Source of the DNA: Tubiluchus corallicola
Taxonomy: Eukaryota > Priapulida > Priapulimorpha > Priapulimorphida > Tubiluchidae
Assembly (NCBI GenBank): GCA_030141605.1
Contig: JAQGDQ010002367.1
Span: forward strand, 808,501-868,500
DNA length: 60,000 nt
Reading direction: 5' to 3'
Shown: positions 38,586 to 53,500 of the stretch, one piece after another
How the letters are laid out: the number at the start of each line of letters is the position of its first letter
Numbering within the stretch: position 1 is the stretch's first letter
The notes under the pieces: model-generated
The model's input: the letters and a program-made list of their open reading frames with translations, nothing else
Databases searched by the model: none
Told to the model about the DNA's origin: nothing
Made by a program: the position numbers and the translations under genes

Positions 38586-41500
38586 ATGGAAGGAGATGTT
38601 AAAGCGCATCCTGTCTTTAAGGAACTTAGTGCAGACCAGGAAGATACTGGAATTTCTGAGATTGAGAGCCTTTGCGTGAACTGTGAAGAAAACGTAATAT
38701 GTTTGGTCACAAGTTAGTGTAGGGCGCCGAGTAACCCATTAGCCGAAGTAGGACACTTCCGGTAAAGTGCATGTGCTAAATTTGCAGAAAAGTAGTGTCG
38801 TACATGGGCAGCCCAAGTAAAGCACTGGTGATTTTTGTCAAGAATCAATAATTATGATGACATAATTTCTTTTACAGAAAAATTAACTTTATAATAATGA
38901 TGGATGACTATTTACAAAATTAACGTGTTTTTTACAATAGTATCATCAATAGTATTATTAGCTCCATTAAAATCATCATATTAAACTAAAGTATCTAATG
39001 CTTATAATGCTTTAAAGAGAGAAACAGTACTATGCACACATTTATTACAGAAATAATTGCAAGTTTAAAAATTAGAGAGATGCTGCTAAGCCTTCACAAC
39101 ACCAAAAGGTAATTGTTAACTTTTTAGAAATAGCAAAGACAATTAGTTTTAATAATATCAATAATATTGTAACATGCAGGGAACTGTCTTACATGGCTTG
39201 CTAGCCCATGTAAGGCACCTAGGTCGCTAGAACATTTACTTATTAGAAAACACTTATTTGTCCAACAAGTAGTGAAACGGATCACCTGTCTGTGCAGCGA
39301 GACAAAATAAAAAATGATATACCTTAAACAAATGTCGAAATCGCCTAAAAAGTGGTTTTATTTCACTTCAACAATATTAATATCGAAGCCAAACTTAATA
39401 TTGTCCGTTCAACCAGCTCAGAATAAAATTCTTTTATTTCATCAGATGTATAATAAATTATTCGACGTGTATTGACGTTTTTAATTATTATTATTATTAC
39501 ATAAACAAGACAACGGACGCTTAACAACTCAATTCGCGACCTATCGCTAGTGTCCTACTTGGGCAGCCCATGTACGACACGGCCTACTTGGGCTAACCCG
39601 TGTACGACGCATCCTACTTGGGCTAGTCCATGTAGGCCAATTGTCCTACTTCGGCTAGTGGGTTACTCGGCGCCCAACAGTTAGAAATCTTTGTATTGGT
39701 TTATCATGAAGAGGTTCAAACTAATTAGAACATGTGGTTGTTTTACAAGTTCAACCTTGCTTGTTAAATACATCAATTTGTAATTGCTAATCTTTGAGAT
39801 TATCTTCAAAATTATCTTGTACATTGCAGGGTGTCACTCGTCTTCTTTTGACTCGAATACCGCATTTTAAAGACGTGATTGTTAGTTCGTTTTCCTGTCC
39901 TCATTGTGGTTATTCAAACAATGAGATTCAGTCAGGTGGCAGGATACAAGACTATGGAATTCGGATCACAGTTAATATTCAGAATGAAAAGGTTTTGCTA
40001 AAACATTATGATTATCAATTAGTCAGTAAAATTTAATTGCTTTGCCATTTTTGTTTTGAGTATTTAAATTCTTCCTCTAGGATTTGTTTGATTTTTAACA
40101 AAAAAAAACCTTGTGTGCAGATTTTATATTAATGAAATACATAAGCTTTTAATAACTTATTTGGAATCTCATTGAAATACTAACAAACAAAACATTGTTA
40201 TATTATACAACATAACATAACAAAATAACATGATATATAAAATAGTGATGTATACGTAAAAACACGATGCATCATATTTTTAAACATGTATTTTTATCTG
40301 GTGTCATTTTTCTTTAATTTCTAAACTAAGCTGTAGTTCTTTTTTGGCAAGATGTCAAGTTTAAATTCTAATAGAAAATATTGCATGAGCTCTTTAATTT
40401 TTTTATATTGACTTCTGATGCTTTGTCTTTACATTTTCTATTATAGGACTTAAATCGCCAAATTGTGAGGACCGATTATTGTACTGTTCAAATACCTGAA
40501 ATTTCTTTTGAGATACCTCCAAATACTCAAAAAGGCGGTTAGTATTTCAAAACAGTTTTAACAACAAAATACCTGCAACAGCACCAAAAATATTGTCCCT
40601 TCATTGTATGGTAGCATTCGAGTAGAAATTAATTTGGATATTCCACATTGTATCAGGAAAGAAGTATGTAAACTTTATTGCTGCTCTAAATACATAATTT
40701 GATAATAATGCAATTGGTATTAATAATGAAAGGCCTGAAACTGTAAAATACAAATGAAAAATAGAGGACTGCCACTTAGACCTGATAGCTTTAGTAAAAT
40801 TAAATAGGCCTAGAGTCTCTTAATAAAATGCAACATCTATTTTGTTGTGGATGGCATGAAGATAATGCTGAAATGGCCAACTGATTTCTATTCGAGTGAT
40901 AATGTACAATTAATGGATCATGCTTTTCGGTGGCTGTTATACCTTTTTTATCTATAAGTTAGAATTTCCAATTGACAGAGTTTTAGAAAAGTACTGTTTT
41001 TATCATAGCAAGGGTTTGGCCACCCTGTGCTATAGCCAAATTGACTGCCTCCTTCCTTAAATGTAATATGCGTTCGGCCGCTACATACACACGTATATGA
41101 AAGATATTTAATCATGTAAACCAAAATTTGCAATCAAATCAGGAAGACCACGGAGCACCAATTCCACGAGAAATGCTGAGAGTTAGTTGTAGAGGAACAT
41201 GGCTGCGCCTGAAACAATGATGTTATAATAATTATTGTGTTTTACGTTTCAAATTAAAAATATGCCTTTATATGACTGCAATATAAAATTTGAGGCCGGG
41301 TGTGGTATAAAAATAAATTGCCCCAGGCAACTAGATGGCAACAGAAATATTTTTATTGCTGGCCTTATTAGCAGAAAGTATTGGCCGCCCTGTACGGCCC
41401 GCACACCACTGTCCGCGTTATGCCACTGTGTCATAATGACTGTACAAAATACATGCTGTTCCTTGAAAACAAGGAATCAAAAACAATAAATTTTTGTTGC

Positions 41501-44500
41501 ACTTAAATTTCTGGCTGAGACCTATAGACAACAGCACGAGAACCAAACGCTAGGTGTTTGACTTGAACTGTGACATTGTGGCCAACTAAAAATAGATAGT
41601 TAGTGGTGTTAGTCAGCTTGTCGGTGGTCGATTTTTTCGTAGTATAATTTATTAGACTGCATAACAATGAATTTTTAATTCGTACATACTTAGTGAATAG
41701 CGTAAATATGCAATAATGAAACTGTTGTATATTTGTTTTAACATGTTTTAACAACTACCTACTACCATTATCAGCAGAAAAAACAAACCATCATAAGGTA
41801 CCTACAGGGTAAGTCAAAACTCAAAAGTAACTAGCCATTTTTGTAAGTGTATGACTATAATGTATCAAAAAAGTTTTGAAAGGCTTAACAGCATGATTTG
41901 ATAGTGAAGCTGTTTAAGTTTTATTCCGAACAAAAAGCAAGTAATCAAAAAGAAGAAAAGGAACGATTAACATATAGCTAGCTCTTAATATTACACACTT
42001 AAACTTTTAATTTTGTTGGGTTAGCATCAGGAATTGTTATCAATAGTGTTTACGTTTTTTAGAAAGATACTTGGAAAATTTTAATTTTGTTAGTTGATGC
42101 CTGTACTTTTCTAAATGTTATGCCCTATATTATCTAGCTTTGACCACTGTTGAAGGCATATTGGAGAGGGCAATTAGTGGATTACAACAGCAACAACCTG
42201 TAAGAAGGGTTAGTAAAAATTAAATTGATATTTTATCATCTGTGGTTTCTGTTGTTATGGTCAGCATTACAAAAATATTTTCTCTGTCATTGGCTCTGTT
42301 CACTTGATTTATTATTATCTATCTTGGATTCTTCTAATTTTTGTAAACAACATTGCATGTCTTGTGTGTATTTTAGTTTTGCTTTTAATTTGACGCTGTG
42401 GCTTTATATTAGTTTTTCCAGACTCGCTGTATGTTACTATTAATGTATACATGATTTGAATTATGATGATGATGATGATGATGGCAATGTTAACAATATT
42501 AATTCAATATTTTAATTGACAGATACTAATCTTATGTAAATCTTGTTATTGATATGTATTGTTGAATCTTAGGATCGCATGGTTTCTATACAAGTTGCTG
42601 CTTCAATATTAGCTAATATAATTTTCGGTTGTATCTATAATGGAGCAGAGATATTTTGATTAAATTTATTTGACACTTAAATATGTAAGCTTGTGTGTAG
42701 AAATGGGCTGTGCTTACCAGGTGATTTTAACTAACTACTGAGTAATTGATAAGCTGGTATTTCTTCAATGTAAAGCTAGTTAGCTAAGATGCTTTAGTTT
42801 TGACTGGCAGCTTACATAGTAGAAATAAAGTCAGCCCACGGGCGAGGGGGAGGTCTCTAAATCAGTTTAGCATATATCTCTAGAGACCTTTAGCTTTTCA
42901 CTTGGTTATAAACACAAAAATAGCAGCTTTCCTGGCATGCTGGAAAGTTTGACTGAGGTATATAATAAAGGAAGACAAATCATTCATTCTTTTTCCATTT
43001 GTTTTTATGTGATGACAATGGTATTTTGTTCTAACAGTGTCCTAAATTTCACTAATACTTAATTAACGTAACTAGAAATGTTTACATTCATATGAAGGTG
43101 TGTGTGTCCCACCAGATAGCGCTTATTTCATCATCTACTTGCATTCTCTTCTGTGAAAGAGGTGAGCTATTATGACAATTAATTAGTCAGTAATTAGACT
43201 GCCATTAACTAGCTCATGTACTTGTTTTAGGCTCTTGACAAATCTTTAGCTGAACAACTTGACAATGTCATTTCGAAACTAGAAGATTATTGTCGGAAAA
43301 GTGTTCCATTTACTTTGGTATGTAACAAGGTGTATTTGTACAGAAGGCCGGAATTTTCAAACTGAAAATGTTAACACGAGTATCTGCAATTTGTTTGGAC
43401 TATATCTTTGTTACACTACTAGATATAAAAATAGTTTTGTACCACATGGTGTGGCCACATTTTTAGTTTGGTCATATTACGCATTTTATAGCAGTTTGTT
43501 AATTAGTATCTTTTTGTAAATGTTCAATCTGCCAATTGTAAACTAAATAAAATAAAAATCATGACTCCATGACTCACATAGGTTGATGCTAAAGACTGAC
43601 TATTTCCTAAATATTATGTGCCAAACTTCATCTACTGGCTTGACTTTGGTAAAACTGGCACTAATGAATAAGTCAAAGTTGGAATCCTACAAAAAGTAGT
43701 CATTCGGAACAATCAGTTATTGTTCTGAGTTATTATAGTTGATGGAAAAGCAAAAGTGCCAAAAAATGTGAACAAGAATTTTTGCCTGTTTCGATGTTGT
43801 CTCTGTTTGCTTCTGTAGCAGAAACAAGGTACTGTCATTCTTTTTTGGAATAATTTATTCGTTATTTGTAATTAGTCAGGACTTAGTGACCAATAAATTT
43901 CAGTATCTCATGATTGGAAGTAAGGCTGTAGATGACTTTACAAGTGTTGCATTTATGTCAGTCGATAATTATTGATACCTGATTGCGCAAAAACTGTGCA
44001 CTACTTTTAGATAAAACTTCTGTCATGGCCATCTATAACCAAAAAAGTGTTTTTTGAAATTTTTTAAATTTTTCTCCCGAGTGCAATATTTTTTTGTATA
44101 CTTTGGCGTACTCCATGTTGGTATTCACTCATAGGTAGGGCCTACTCAAAGAGCTGTTTGTAGTGTGAGTCGAGCCTGATTCATTATCAAGAATATCCCT
44201 CTAAGATGAGCCACTGGACTAGTAGAGGTGTTTCAGTCAAGGTTTATGAATGATATGGCCTAGATATCGAACCTGCATCATTTACACAAAACGTGAATGT
44301 TTTACCAACTCAGCCAAAACTGTGCCAAATAAAAATTTTATAAATATTTTAACTAAGAGCTGTTGTCTGTGTATAGGTTCTAGATGATCCAAGCGGGAAC
44401 AGTTATGTTCAAAACTACCTAGCTCCTAAAAATGACCCGGCCTTGACTATCGAGAAATATATGAGAAATTTGGAGCAAAACAAAATGCTAGCACTAGTAG

Positions 44501-47500
44501 TGAGTAGAATATTATTTTTAACTTAAGATAGTTAATTAGTTAGTTTTTTATGATTAGGCATTAAACTGACATGAAAGAATTAGACTGCATAACATTCTAT
44601 TTCTTATCGTTATATCGAGGTTACAAAATTTTCAAAAACAGCATTTTTCCATGCTGGTACTGGAGTAAACTGTGTATATTCTGGTAATGACAGCTTGAAG
44701 CCTGTAGCAGACAAATGGTTGGATGACAGCTAACTGAGTAAAAGAGCAGTGTTGGTACGGCTGTAGATCAAGCTAGTTATGAGATTATGAGTGGGTATGG
44801 AATTTGTACAAAACTATAGTATGACCTGTGCTGTTAATAATATCGAAAACCATTTTAAGTCTAAAGAAAAGATCACAAAAATATTAACATTTTTAGCATC
44901 TTTTATTAGTCAAAGTTAAACACTGAAATATTACGTTGATGACTATATTGACAAGCTTGAATGCCTGACATTCCTTGATATCCACAATTTGGACACGCAT
45001 TAACGTGGCAGCTACATATGCAACAGAAGTGCTCAATACTCGGTGTCGGGTCTTTGGTGTTTACGACCATGGCACCCACAATCTAAGAGCACGAGCTAAG
45101 GTGCACCTTTCAGCACATTTTTTTTTGCTTTTACTTTTCTTTATTTAACTAGTTGCTACATAAAAATATATAACATTTAACTCATTTTCTATTAGTTTGT
45201 GAGCTTGGTTGCTACTGTTTGTTTTAGTGGCTTAATAAAATTGGCTTTTAAGAAGCAGAACTTTTCTCATCAAAGTCAAACTATATATCTGGGTTATAAC
45301 TAACTTTATGTGTCATGATAGTCGATTTTTTTTGAGTCAACATAAAATCTTGTTGTGCTGCCCCGGTACACTCCTGGAGACTTGTCCTTTCATAGACGAG
45401 AGTTCTCACTGCTGTCGTTCTTTCCAAACTAGGGTTTTAAATTATGCCTCTAAAATTAGGGATCCAAATTCTGGATGCAGGTCTGCATATGCAATGTGAT
45501 ATCAGAGAACAGATTGTAGAACCTAAATTATAAATGCTGTGTACAAAAGTTCTACAAAAGTTTTTAATGAACAAATTTTAATTCTGATTAAAACAAAAAG
45601 TTGGTACTGGGGGTGTTTTGAACTCATCAAATTATTCTTGTACTAGTCAGTAAAGATTAAACGAGTTGCATCAAACTGCAGACTAATTAACCCTATAACT
45701 ATATTTTCAGGAAGGTGATGCTGAGGACAATGGTGAAATATCTGCATCTGCACCGCTTCCACAAGACATAAAAGAAGAGGTAAAAATTTGTTTATTTTTA
45801 CTGATTTCATTTCATATTGTACGAAATATTGGTGTAGCTGTAAATAGTGCAAGTTGCTACATGTTCATATGAATAACCTGGTGATACAAGTTACTACTAC
45901 TAGAGCCGTTGGTTGAACAACTATTTACATTCTGATACAAGCATACTTTGATCTTCAGTTTGATTTCTGAAGGATGTTGTCCGAGCTAAGACCTCAAAAC
46001 TGTGCCAGTGTCTAGTTGACAGTAGAGGATTTGTTGATTAGGCAAGCGTTTACCTAGAGATAATGCATAGTGCCTTGGCCCCCCGGCCTGCAAAAATTAG
46101 TTGTTTATGAGAATGCATGCAGTTGTAATCTGTACATTTCAAAAATATGACTACACCTTTACCTTAACTACACTTGTATTTCATGCTACAAAACAAAATA
46201 GTCATAAATTGTTTCGAAAATTACTAAAGTGAACTCATTCGTTTAGATCAGCTTTGTGCTACATCGTAGTTTGATGTTTGACATCATAAGTTCTTTTCAA
46301 CTTCCATTTTGGTCTCGTATCTTTGCGATATTCCTAGAGTTATTGACAACAATTTAGCTGTTTGCAGGCATATGTTAATGTAGTTCTGAGACATTTTCTG
46401 AAGTGATAACTTGGAAAGTCACTTACGAGAATTACTAGGTCCTGCAGAAATTGTTTACTTTGCTAGTTACTTTGGAGTTGTGAAAGCATATATATCCAGG
46501 CAGTTTATTTATGTCCTAGCATGATAGACACTTTGCTATGTATTACATGTGTTTTATAATTTCTGCATGTTGGAATTCTTCCATATTCTTCTTTATTCTC
46601 TGGCATTACTATTGCTTGACTGTAGGGATCCAATCATGTTTACTGTTGATCTTGAAATTTATTCATACGTAACGTTTGCCGACAAAACTGAATCTGTTTG
46701 GGTAAATATTAGCTTAAAAATAAAAATATCAGACTCTTACACAAGTCAGATTGCCATCAAACTTTTCCGAAACTATTGAACATGTTAGTGGCTGTTTTTC
46801 AATTGTTGTTTGACTTATGAATAGCCTTTGTCATTGCTCGTGATGAATGGAAATGATTTTGTGTACAATACTGCCTCTTTGCTTTGCCTTTTGGTTTTAG
46901 CTACTTCTATTGACATTGTAATTTCATACTTCTGTACATCAGTACTTAGTACCGTTTGCTTGATTTTCAAAGACAATGAACCTTTCGGGCTTCACTTGTT
47001 GCTGCAATGGTTCCCTATAAATATTGTGGCCTTGTGCAGAAACACATCAAGTTCTAGTGACCGGTGGACATCCCAAGTTTACTTCTTCTCTTGTCATTGA
47101 GTATAAATCTATCTGCTGTTCATTTATGCGTAATCGACTGACACAACCTGTGAATCCTTGAATACTGTCAACCGGAAGATTGTCTTTTGTTACACTAGAT
47201 GGCACACCACCAAGGTACAAGTTTCTGGGTGTGTTGTCAATTGATAAACCTCTGTCAAGTTTTAATTCGTGCAAATCTGAATCAACTGTCAACGTAACTA
47301 GCTGAATATCTAGCAGCATAGCAATGCTGTGTCGGTCTCCATTGCATAGGTAGTTTTCTGGTAGATTCACTGTTATGTTGTAGGGTTCCTGAAAGTTGTT
47401 GCTGATTAGTAAATTCACATTTCCTTCCACAGTCCTGAGAATGAAAAAGCTTCTTGGTGGACCTATCATAGCCATAAGCAAGCCTGTTGTGGTATTTTGT

Positions 47501-50500
47501 GGTTGTATGATGAGACTGAGTGACAGGCTGGTTCCGATGCTGAATGTTGTTGATACAACTGATGTTCCACTGCCTGCAAAATACAGACCAGTTGTTTCGT
47601 TCACTGTACAGTTGCTTGTGCCCATCATTTCACTTGGCACCTCATTATCAAAATTTACTACTGTCGGTTGTTTAAATCTGATATTTCTTAAACAACCTTG
47701 AAAGGCTCGTTGGGCATTTCCGTCTATTATTTGATTGCTGAAGTCAAGTGGAATGCCACCAAAATAGATCTCGAGTTGTATATTTAGAGGCGTAAATTCT
47801 TGTGATATCTGATTAGTATTATAGTCAGTTGCTGGCATATTTGGTTCCGTGATGTACAGTATGAGAAAATTGTTTGTACGAAAGATGTCCACTGTTCTCC
47901 ATTCACCGTCATCGTATTTGTTTGTACTTTGCACAGACTCCACCCCTCGTAATGTACGCATTCTGAAAACCAGCCTCCCTTTTTCAATGTACAACGCGAT
48001 AAAATTACGGGGAAAACGTTTCAAATCTGATGCGTAGAACATCATTCCATTCGCTGCTAAAGAACGGAAATCCATCGAAAGGGCTAGTATGGTTTCCAGA
48101 GCATTCCTGCTAAGCGAATCCGAATTGAATTTAATGAAACTTTCTGGCTGATTTCCAAATTTTGTTCCATCTGTTTCTGGGTCAATTTCTGGCAATGAAC
48201 ATGTTGCAGGCGGTGTTACGGTTGTCAGGGTTGGTCCGGGTTCCTCTAGTTCTGGTTTGTTAACAGCATTAAGAGCAACATTTACTGCTTTTGTGATCAA
48301 CATGGGCTCACTAATATCTACCGTTTGCCCATTTATCGTGATATTTGCAGCGTCTCCGTTATAGAAAGAAGCACTAGGCAATTGTGTTGGCACAAATATG
48401 TTAACAGGAACTCCTCCAATATAGACTGTTAGGGTGTCTCTTGGAGCTGTAGGTAGAAAAACTCTGTTTCTTTGAACATACCGAATACTGTCTACCATTA
48501 TTACTGGGAAATTTGTCTTGAACTCTATATGTACCTCATGCCATTGTCTATCATTTAGTTCTAGTCCTCTGGTTTGGATAGGAATGCCAAAATTCATGCC
48601 AGCACTAACAAACTGCATAAATATGTCGCCATTAAACAAGCCTATATAAGCTATGTTCCTTCGATTGTCTTCTGTGTACAGCAATAAGCTACTTGAAACG
48701 TGGGTTTTCAATGAAAATCCAACTTCCCGTAGCATGCCAATGCTCGCATCATGGATGTCAATGGCAATATATGAACTTTCTTCAGCAAAGCTTATTCCTA
48801 CTTCAGTTGGATATTTGCAACCTTCAGTAACACCACTGCTGCTCAAAAATTCTGCTAATTTTAGTGATTGTGGCAGAAATGGCTTCCTTTCTGATGACCT
48901 GTAAAAGACGTTTCTTAAGCAACCAGCATAACTTTTCTCCTCTTTATCGCCCATTCCTCCTAGGAAGAATTTTAGTCTACCACTAAACTGTGGTAAAGAT
49001 GTTCTAACTTGTTCAACCACGTTTTCTACTTCTACTGGCAGTGATGTATTCAGACTGGACAGAGCGATTAATGCAGTACTTCTATTGTAAACAGCTTTTA
49101 CTTGATAATATTGTCCATCGTTGTAGGTGTTTAAGCTACTTATTGTTATGCCTCTGGAACTACCACCTTTTGTCTCCAGTCTGACTCTACCCTCTGCCAT
49201 GGAAAGTTTATACTCTCCGGTATTATCAGCTTTAATTATAATCAATGGGGCACTGCTGGTAAATGTGGAGAATTCTGCAAGAATGTCTAAACCAATGTCA
49301 AGTTCCACATCTGCGAATGCCAATTCAACGTACGAATTTATTCCATTGAAACGAATGGCATCTCTGCAGACATCTGATGTGCACCTAGGTTTGTTCCAGG
49401 ACATCATGTCGACTACCGGAGGTTTTGGGCAGCATATTTGTGGATCATTCTGAATGGGTATTGGTGCGCTGGACTGCAACAGACTGATAGGCGATCCATC
49501 TATTCGCAAACCAAACAAGCAGCCAACATAGTTTTCTCTTGGTGTGTTTTTTGCAGTTTGGTAGTTTGATGGGATTCCTCCCAGAAACATTTGGGATGTT
49601 ATGTTAATTTCTCCATTTTCATTGTTCAATTCTTCAACAACAGTTTCCTTTTTATTATTCTCTAGGTTTGTTATTGTTAAAGTGCCATGAAACTTAAAGC
49701 GAGATAGTGAAACTTCAAGCCAACATCCTGTACACAACTCATTCACACTCCTCAGAACTACTTCTTTCTGTCCACCTCCAAATTTGAAAACAATTTTTTT
49801 ATCACGAAGCTCGATACTAATACAATTCACTCCATTTCTGTCCTCAGCAAAATACAGAAGGCTGTCCATAGTGTCCACATCAAGCTTGAACTGCAGCACT
49901 AATTCATTGTGGATTGTAGATCTGGGTTGTATGTTAAACTGAAATATATCCTGTCCTGCTATATGTAATGGCATTGTTGCGTGCTCTGTTGCTTTCATTA
50001 CTCGTGTCAGTAATTCATCAATAGATGTCATTTTCTCAAAAACAATGGAAAAAGAATCTTGATTTTTGTCAACCAAATCCATAGACTGCTGAATTGAATC
50101 TGTGATTGTACTTGCTTTTCGTTTTATGTTCATTGTTCTTTGTTCGAGGTTTGATATTTGTGAATTAATTGCCTTGGTATTGTTTTCGGCTTTGGACAGT
50201 GCCATTTCGGCTTTTTCTATTTCAGCACCTTTAGGGGATAACTGTGATTGAACTTTTCGCACTTGAACACTAGTTTCTATGGCATTCTCTGACGCTTTTC
50301 TTACTTTATCTTCAATGTCATTTTCCTTCACCTCAAAGTTAATTGCATTTAGTTGCAGTTGTGTGCTCATTTTTTCCTGCTTAATGTCCTCCTGCCACAA
50401 TGGCAGTGTCTGGTAGAGGCTTCTGTTAGCACTCGTTACTTCTGCTTTTAACCGGGCCACGTCAGTATCACTGCTAGCGGCAGTTGACTGTAGTTCCTGT

Positions 50501-53500
50501 GCCCGATTAAGTGCTAACTGAGCATCGTCATTCAAGTCTTCCACACTACCAGCAAGTGTTACTGCATCCGAAATGGATTTGTCTGCTTTGTCAGCCAGTT
50601 CTTCAGCATTAGCGATTACTTCAATGGTGAATTTGTACCTCTCAATAGCATCGACAGCTTCCTGGCCAATGTCAGCAACAGACGTGAAGGCTTCTGATAT
50701 ACGCTGAGCATCTGCCTCTATTTTCCGTAGGAGCCGATCGGTAGACGTAGTTTGTAGTTCTGCTTCTTGTACAGCTTCTGATGCTATCTCCAGCCTCTCT
50801 GCAGCTTCTCTTGTTACAAGTGTCCATTCAGTTGATGCTTCTACTGCTTTGCTCAATGTGTCTGTGGCATTTCGAAACATATCCTCAGAATCTTCTAGTA
50901 TTTTGATTGTTTTGTCAATGGCAGCCACAGTTCTATTAATTGTGTCGTTGGTTGCATTGACTTTTGTGTTAATGTCCAGTAGAGTGCTTTGAAAACTTTG
51001 AAGCTGAAGGTTAACCTGAAAAATTGATGTCTGGTTTGACTGGACTGCATTCATGATCGTTATTAGGTCAGAGATTATTGCTTCAGCAGTTTCTTTTGTT
51101 TCCGTCACAGTTTCGTCCTGTAAATAATGAATATAAGTTAACGTAACACTTTCAGTTTTTATTAAACTGTTAATTAATTATTAAAATCAGGAATAAAATC
51201 ATTAGTTTTATGCCTGTATATGCATACCAAGCTGCCAGTTAGCTGTTTTAATTCTTTTATATTGTTGGTTAGGTTTCTAGCTTGTAACAGCTCTTGCATG
51301 AACAATACTTCTTCTTGTGTGAAATCGATGCTGACCTCATTGTCTGTAATTTCCAGATTCTCTACCTAGAAAATTTAAGGAACAGAGGTAGTGATACATT
51401 CAGGAACACATTTATTTTCAAAATAACATTTGTGTGATAATAAAAGAACTTATTTGACAAGTTGTTTTGCTGAGGTCGTGAGGTATTTCATCTATAAAGG
51501 GTTGTCCACATTTTGCTTCATGTGATTTGCTGTAAAACATGTGTGAGCATTGTTAAGATTTTGCCGATATCTGAGTTGCATATCTTAAATTTGGAAAAAC
51601 TTGGATTGGCCGAATGAATATGTCATGTGTAATCATTTTACTAATTATCCAAATATACTAATTTACTAAGTATAAGTTAATGAAAGTAAGTCATGCAGTT
51701 CAGTGAGACTCCTCGCAGATATTTACAACAAACTGAAGTAAGCGAGTTAAACAGTAGAGATTTATAGGCGAAAGGCATCTAATTCATACCATCTGATCAG
51801 CAGTGCTGACGTATCCTTGAATTACACCGAGAATGATGTGGTATGTGTTGTTATTGACCCTGTGTTTCTCTAGCAGCTCTTGTGCATTGAACAAGAACTG
51901 ATGACATCTTGTTTGCAACATTTCGGTTTGGTTGAATATGGCCAGTACATCGTTTCTTGTTCGTTCCATTCGTACAACTTGTTGCTCCAGATCTCGTTCG
52001 TGAGTTGGCACCTGGTGAATTTATTTTACATAATAAGTACATAAAGGAGGATAAACAATGCTCAATTAAAAATCACTACCCCTATTTAAAAATCTAGTAC
52101 AAGAGAAATTAGACAAAGAACAGAGTAAGTAGAGAACAGAACAAAGAACAGATTAGGTAGAGAACAGAGCAAAGAACAGGGTAAGAACATATTTACACAG
52201 CAAAGATTAGTAAACTAAATATTTAAAAAAGGGTTGTAAGCGTATATTGCCAATGGGTAAATATTTTCGACGTTAAAATGACATCAGTGTTAAGAATAAA
52301 ACTGTGTATGACTACGTTGCTTGAATTTAAAACTCGCTGATGAAGGCTAAAAGTATTTTTACGTTGAATCTTTATAAAATGATTACAGCCATTTTCGGCA
52401 CATATTCTAGATCTTGTGCTGCCGCTGTGATCCACAGATTACAACAGTAAAAATATGAACCATAAGATTTTAACGACGTGTTTGACATCAAGAGAGCAAA
52501 AATTAAAATTTATATAAAGAATATTAAATCTAATTGAGAACAGGCACAATTGATTTAAAATTTCAGCGTCGTTTTTAAGATTTTATCTCAAGAACTCATT
52601 TAAATTGTTGTTTAAGTAGAAACTGTAGCGAAATTAACTTGATGAGAAAGCAGACACTGCATATTCTAATTACTGTTGATGTTTGATCAAAAACAGAATG
52701 TATAATCCAAATAAAGGTATTTAAGGTGTTGTGCGTATACGTTTAGCAGTTATTCTGATAAAGGCGGCAAAAATGACTTACCAAAAATGATACATATTTG
52801 TAACATTTATTGTCAAAAAAAGACACATTTTGATGTAGCTGAAAAAATTAATAATAATAATAATAATATATTAACTTCATTTAGAGCATAGTCCAGGAAG
52901 AACACCTTAAGTAACTCTGTACTTATTTCCAAGGCGATCTCGATTATTATTACCCACACGTTACGACGATAAATGCACGTGCTTGGTCGAAGAACCAGCG
53001 GTACCATTTTTGAAGTCCTTGGTATGACTCAGTTGGGAGTTGAACCCTTAACCTCCCGGGTGGGAAGCGAGCATGCTGCCATTGAGCTGCACTACCAGCC
53101 TACTTTTTAAGTGTTTTCCGTAAGCATTGCCTTTAACCTTTAAACCTTTTCAGTAATAGTTATGTTTTGCGAATAAATAAGAAATACGCTAATGAAAATA
53201 AATACATTATATGAATGTGAAATTAAAACTTGCCTGGCAGTACATTTTATCCAAATATTTAGTATTTTACACCAAGGAGCTACTGGTAATAATTAATTTA
53301 CATTTTTATCGAGAGATGTTGCTTTGCAGTTCTAATATTTCATGTCTCAGGAAAAAAACTTTGAACAGGTGAGTAGAATGAACAGTAACATCACAAGGAA
53401 AGCATCAGAAATTATTTAGAGAAATTGGCTCAAGTTTATCTAGCTCTAAAATAAGACTGAAAATGTTTTGCAAACTTTGCAGATGGCAAATCCTGTCAAA

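Noticed and set aside
52330-52380. CTGATGAAGG near 52,332 and similar CTGATGA words at 17,910 and 19,070 as hammerhead ribozyme cores
   Set aside because: No GAAA box or paired stems follow at the required positions.
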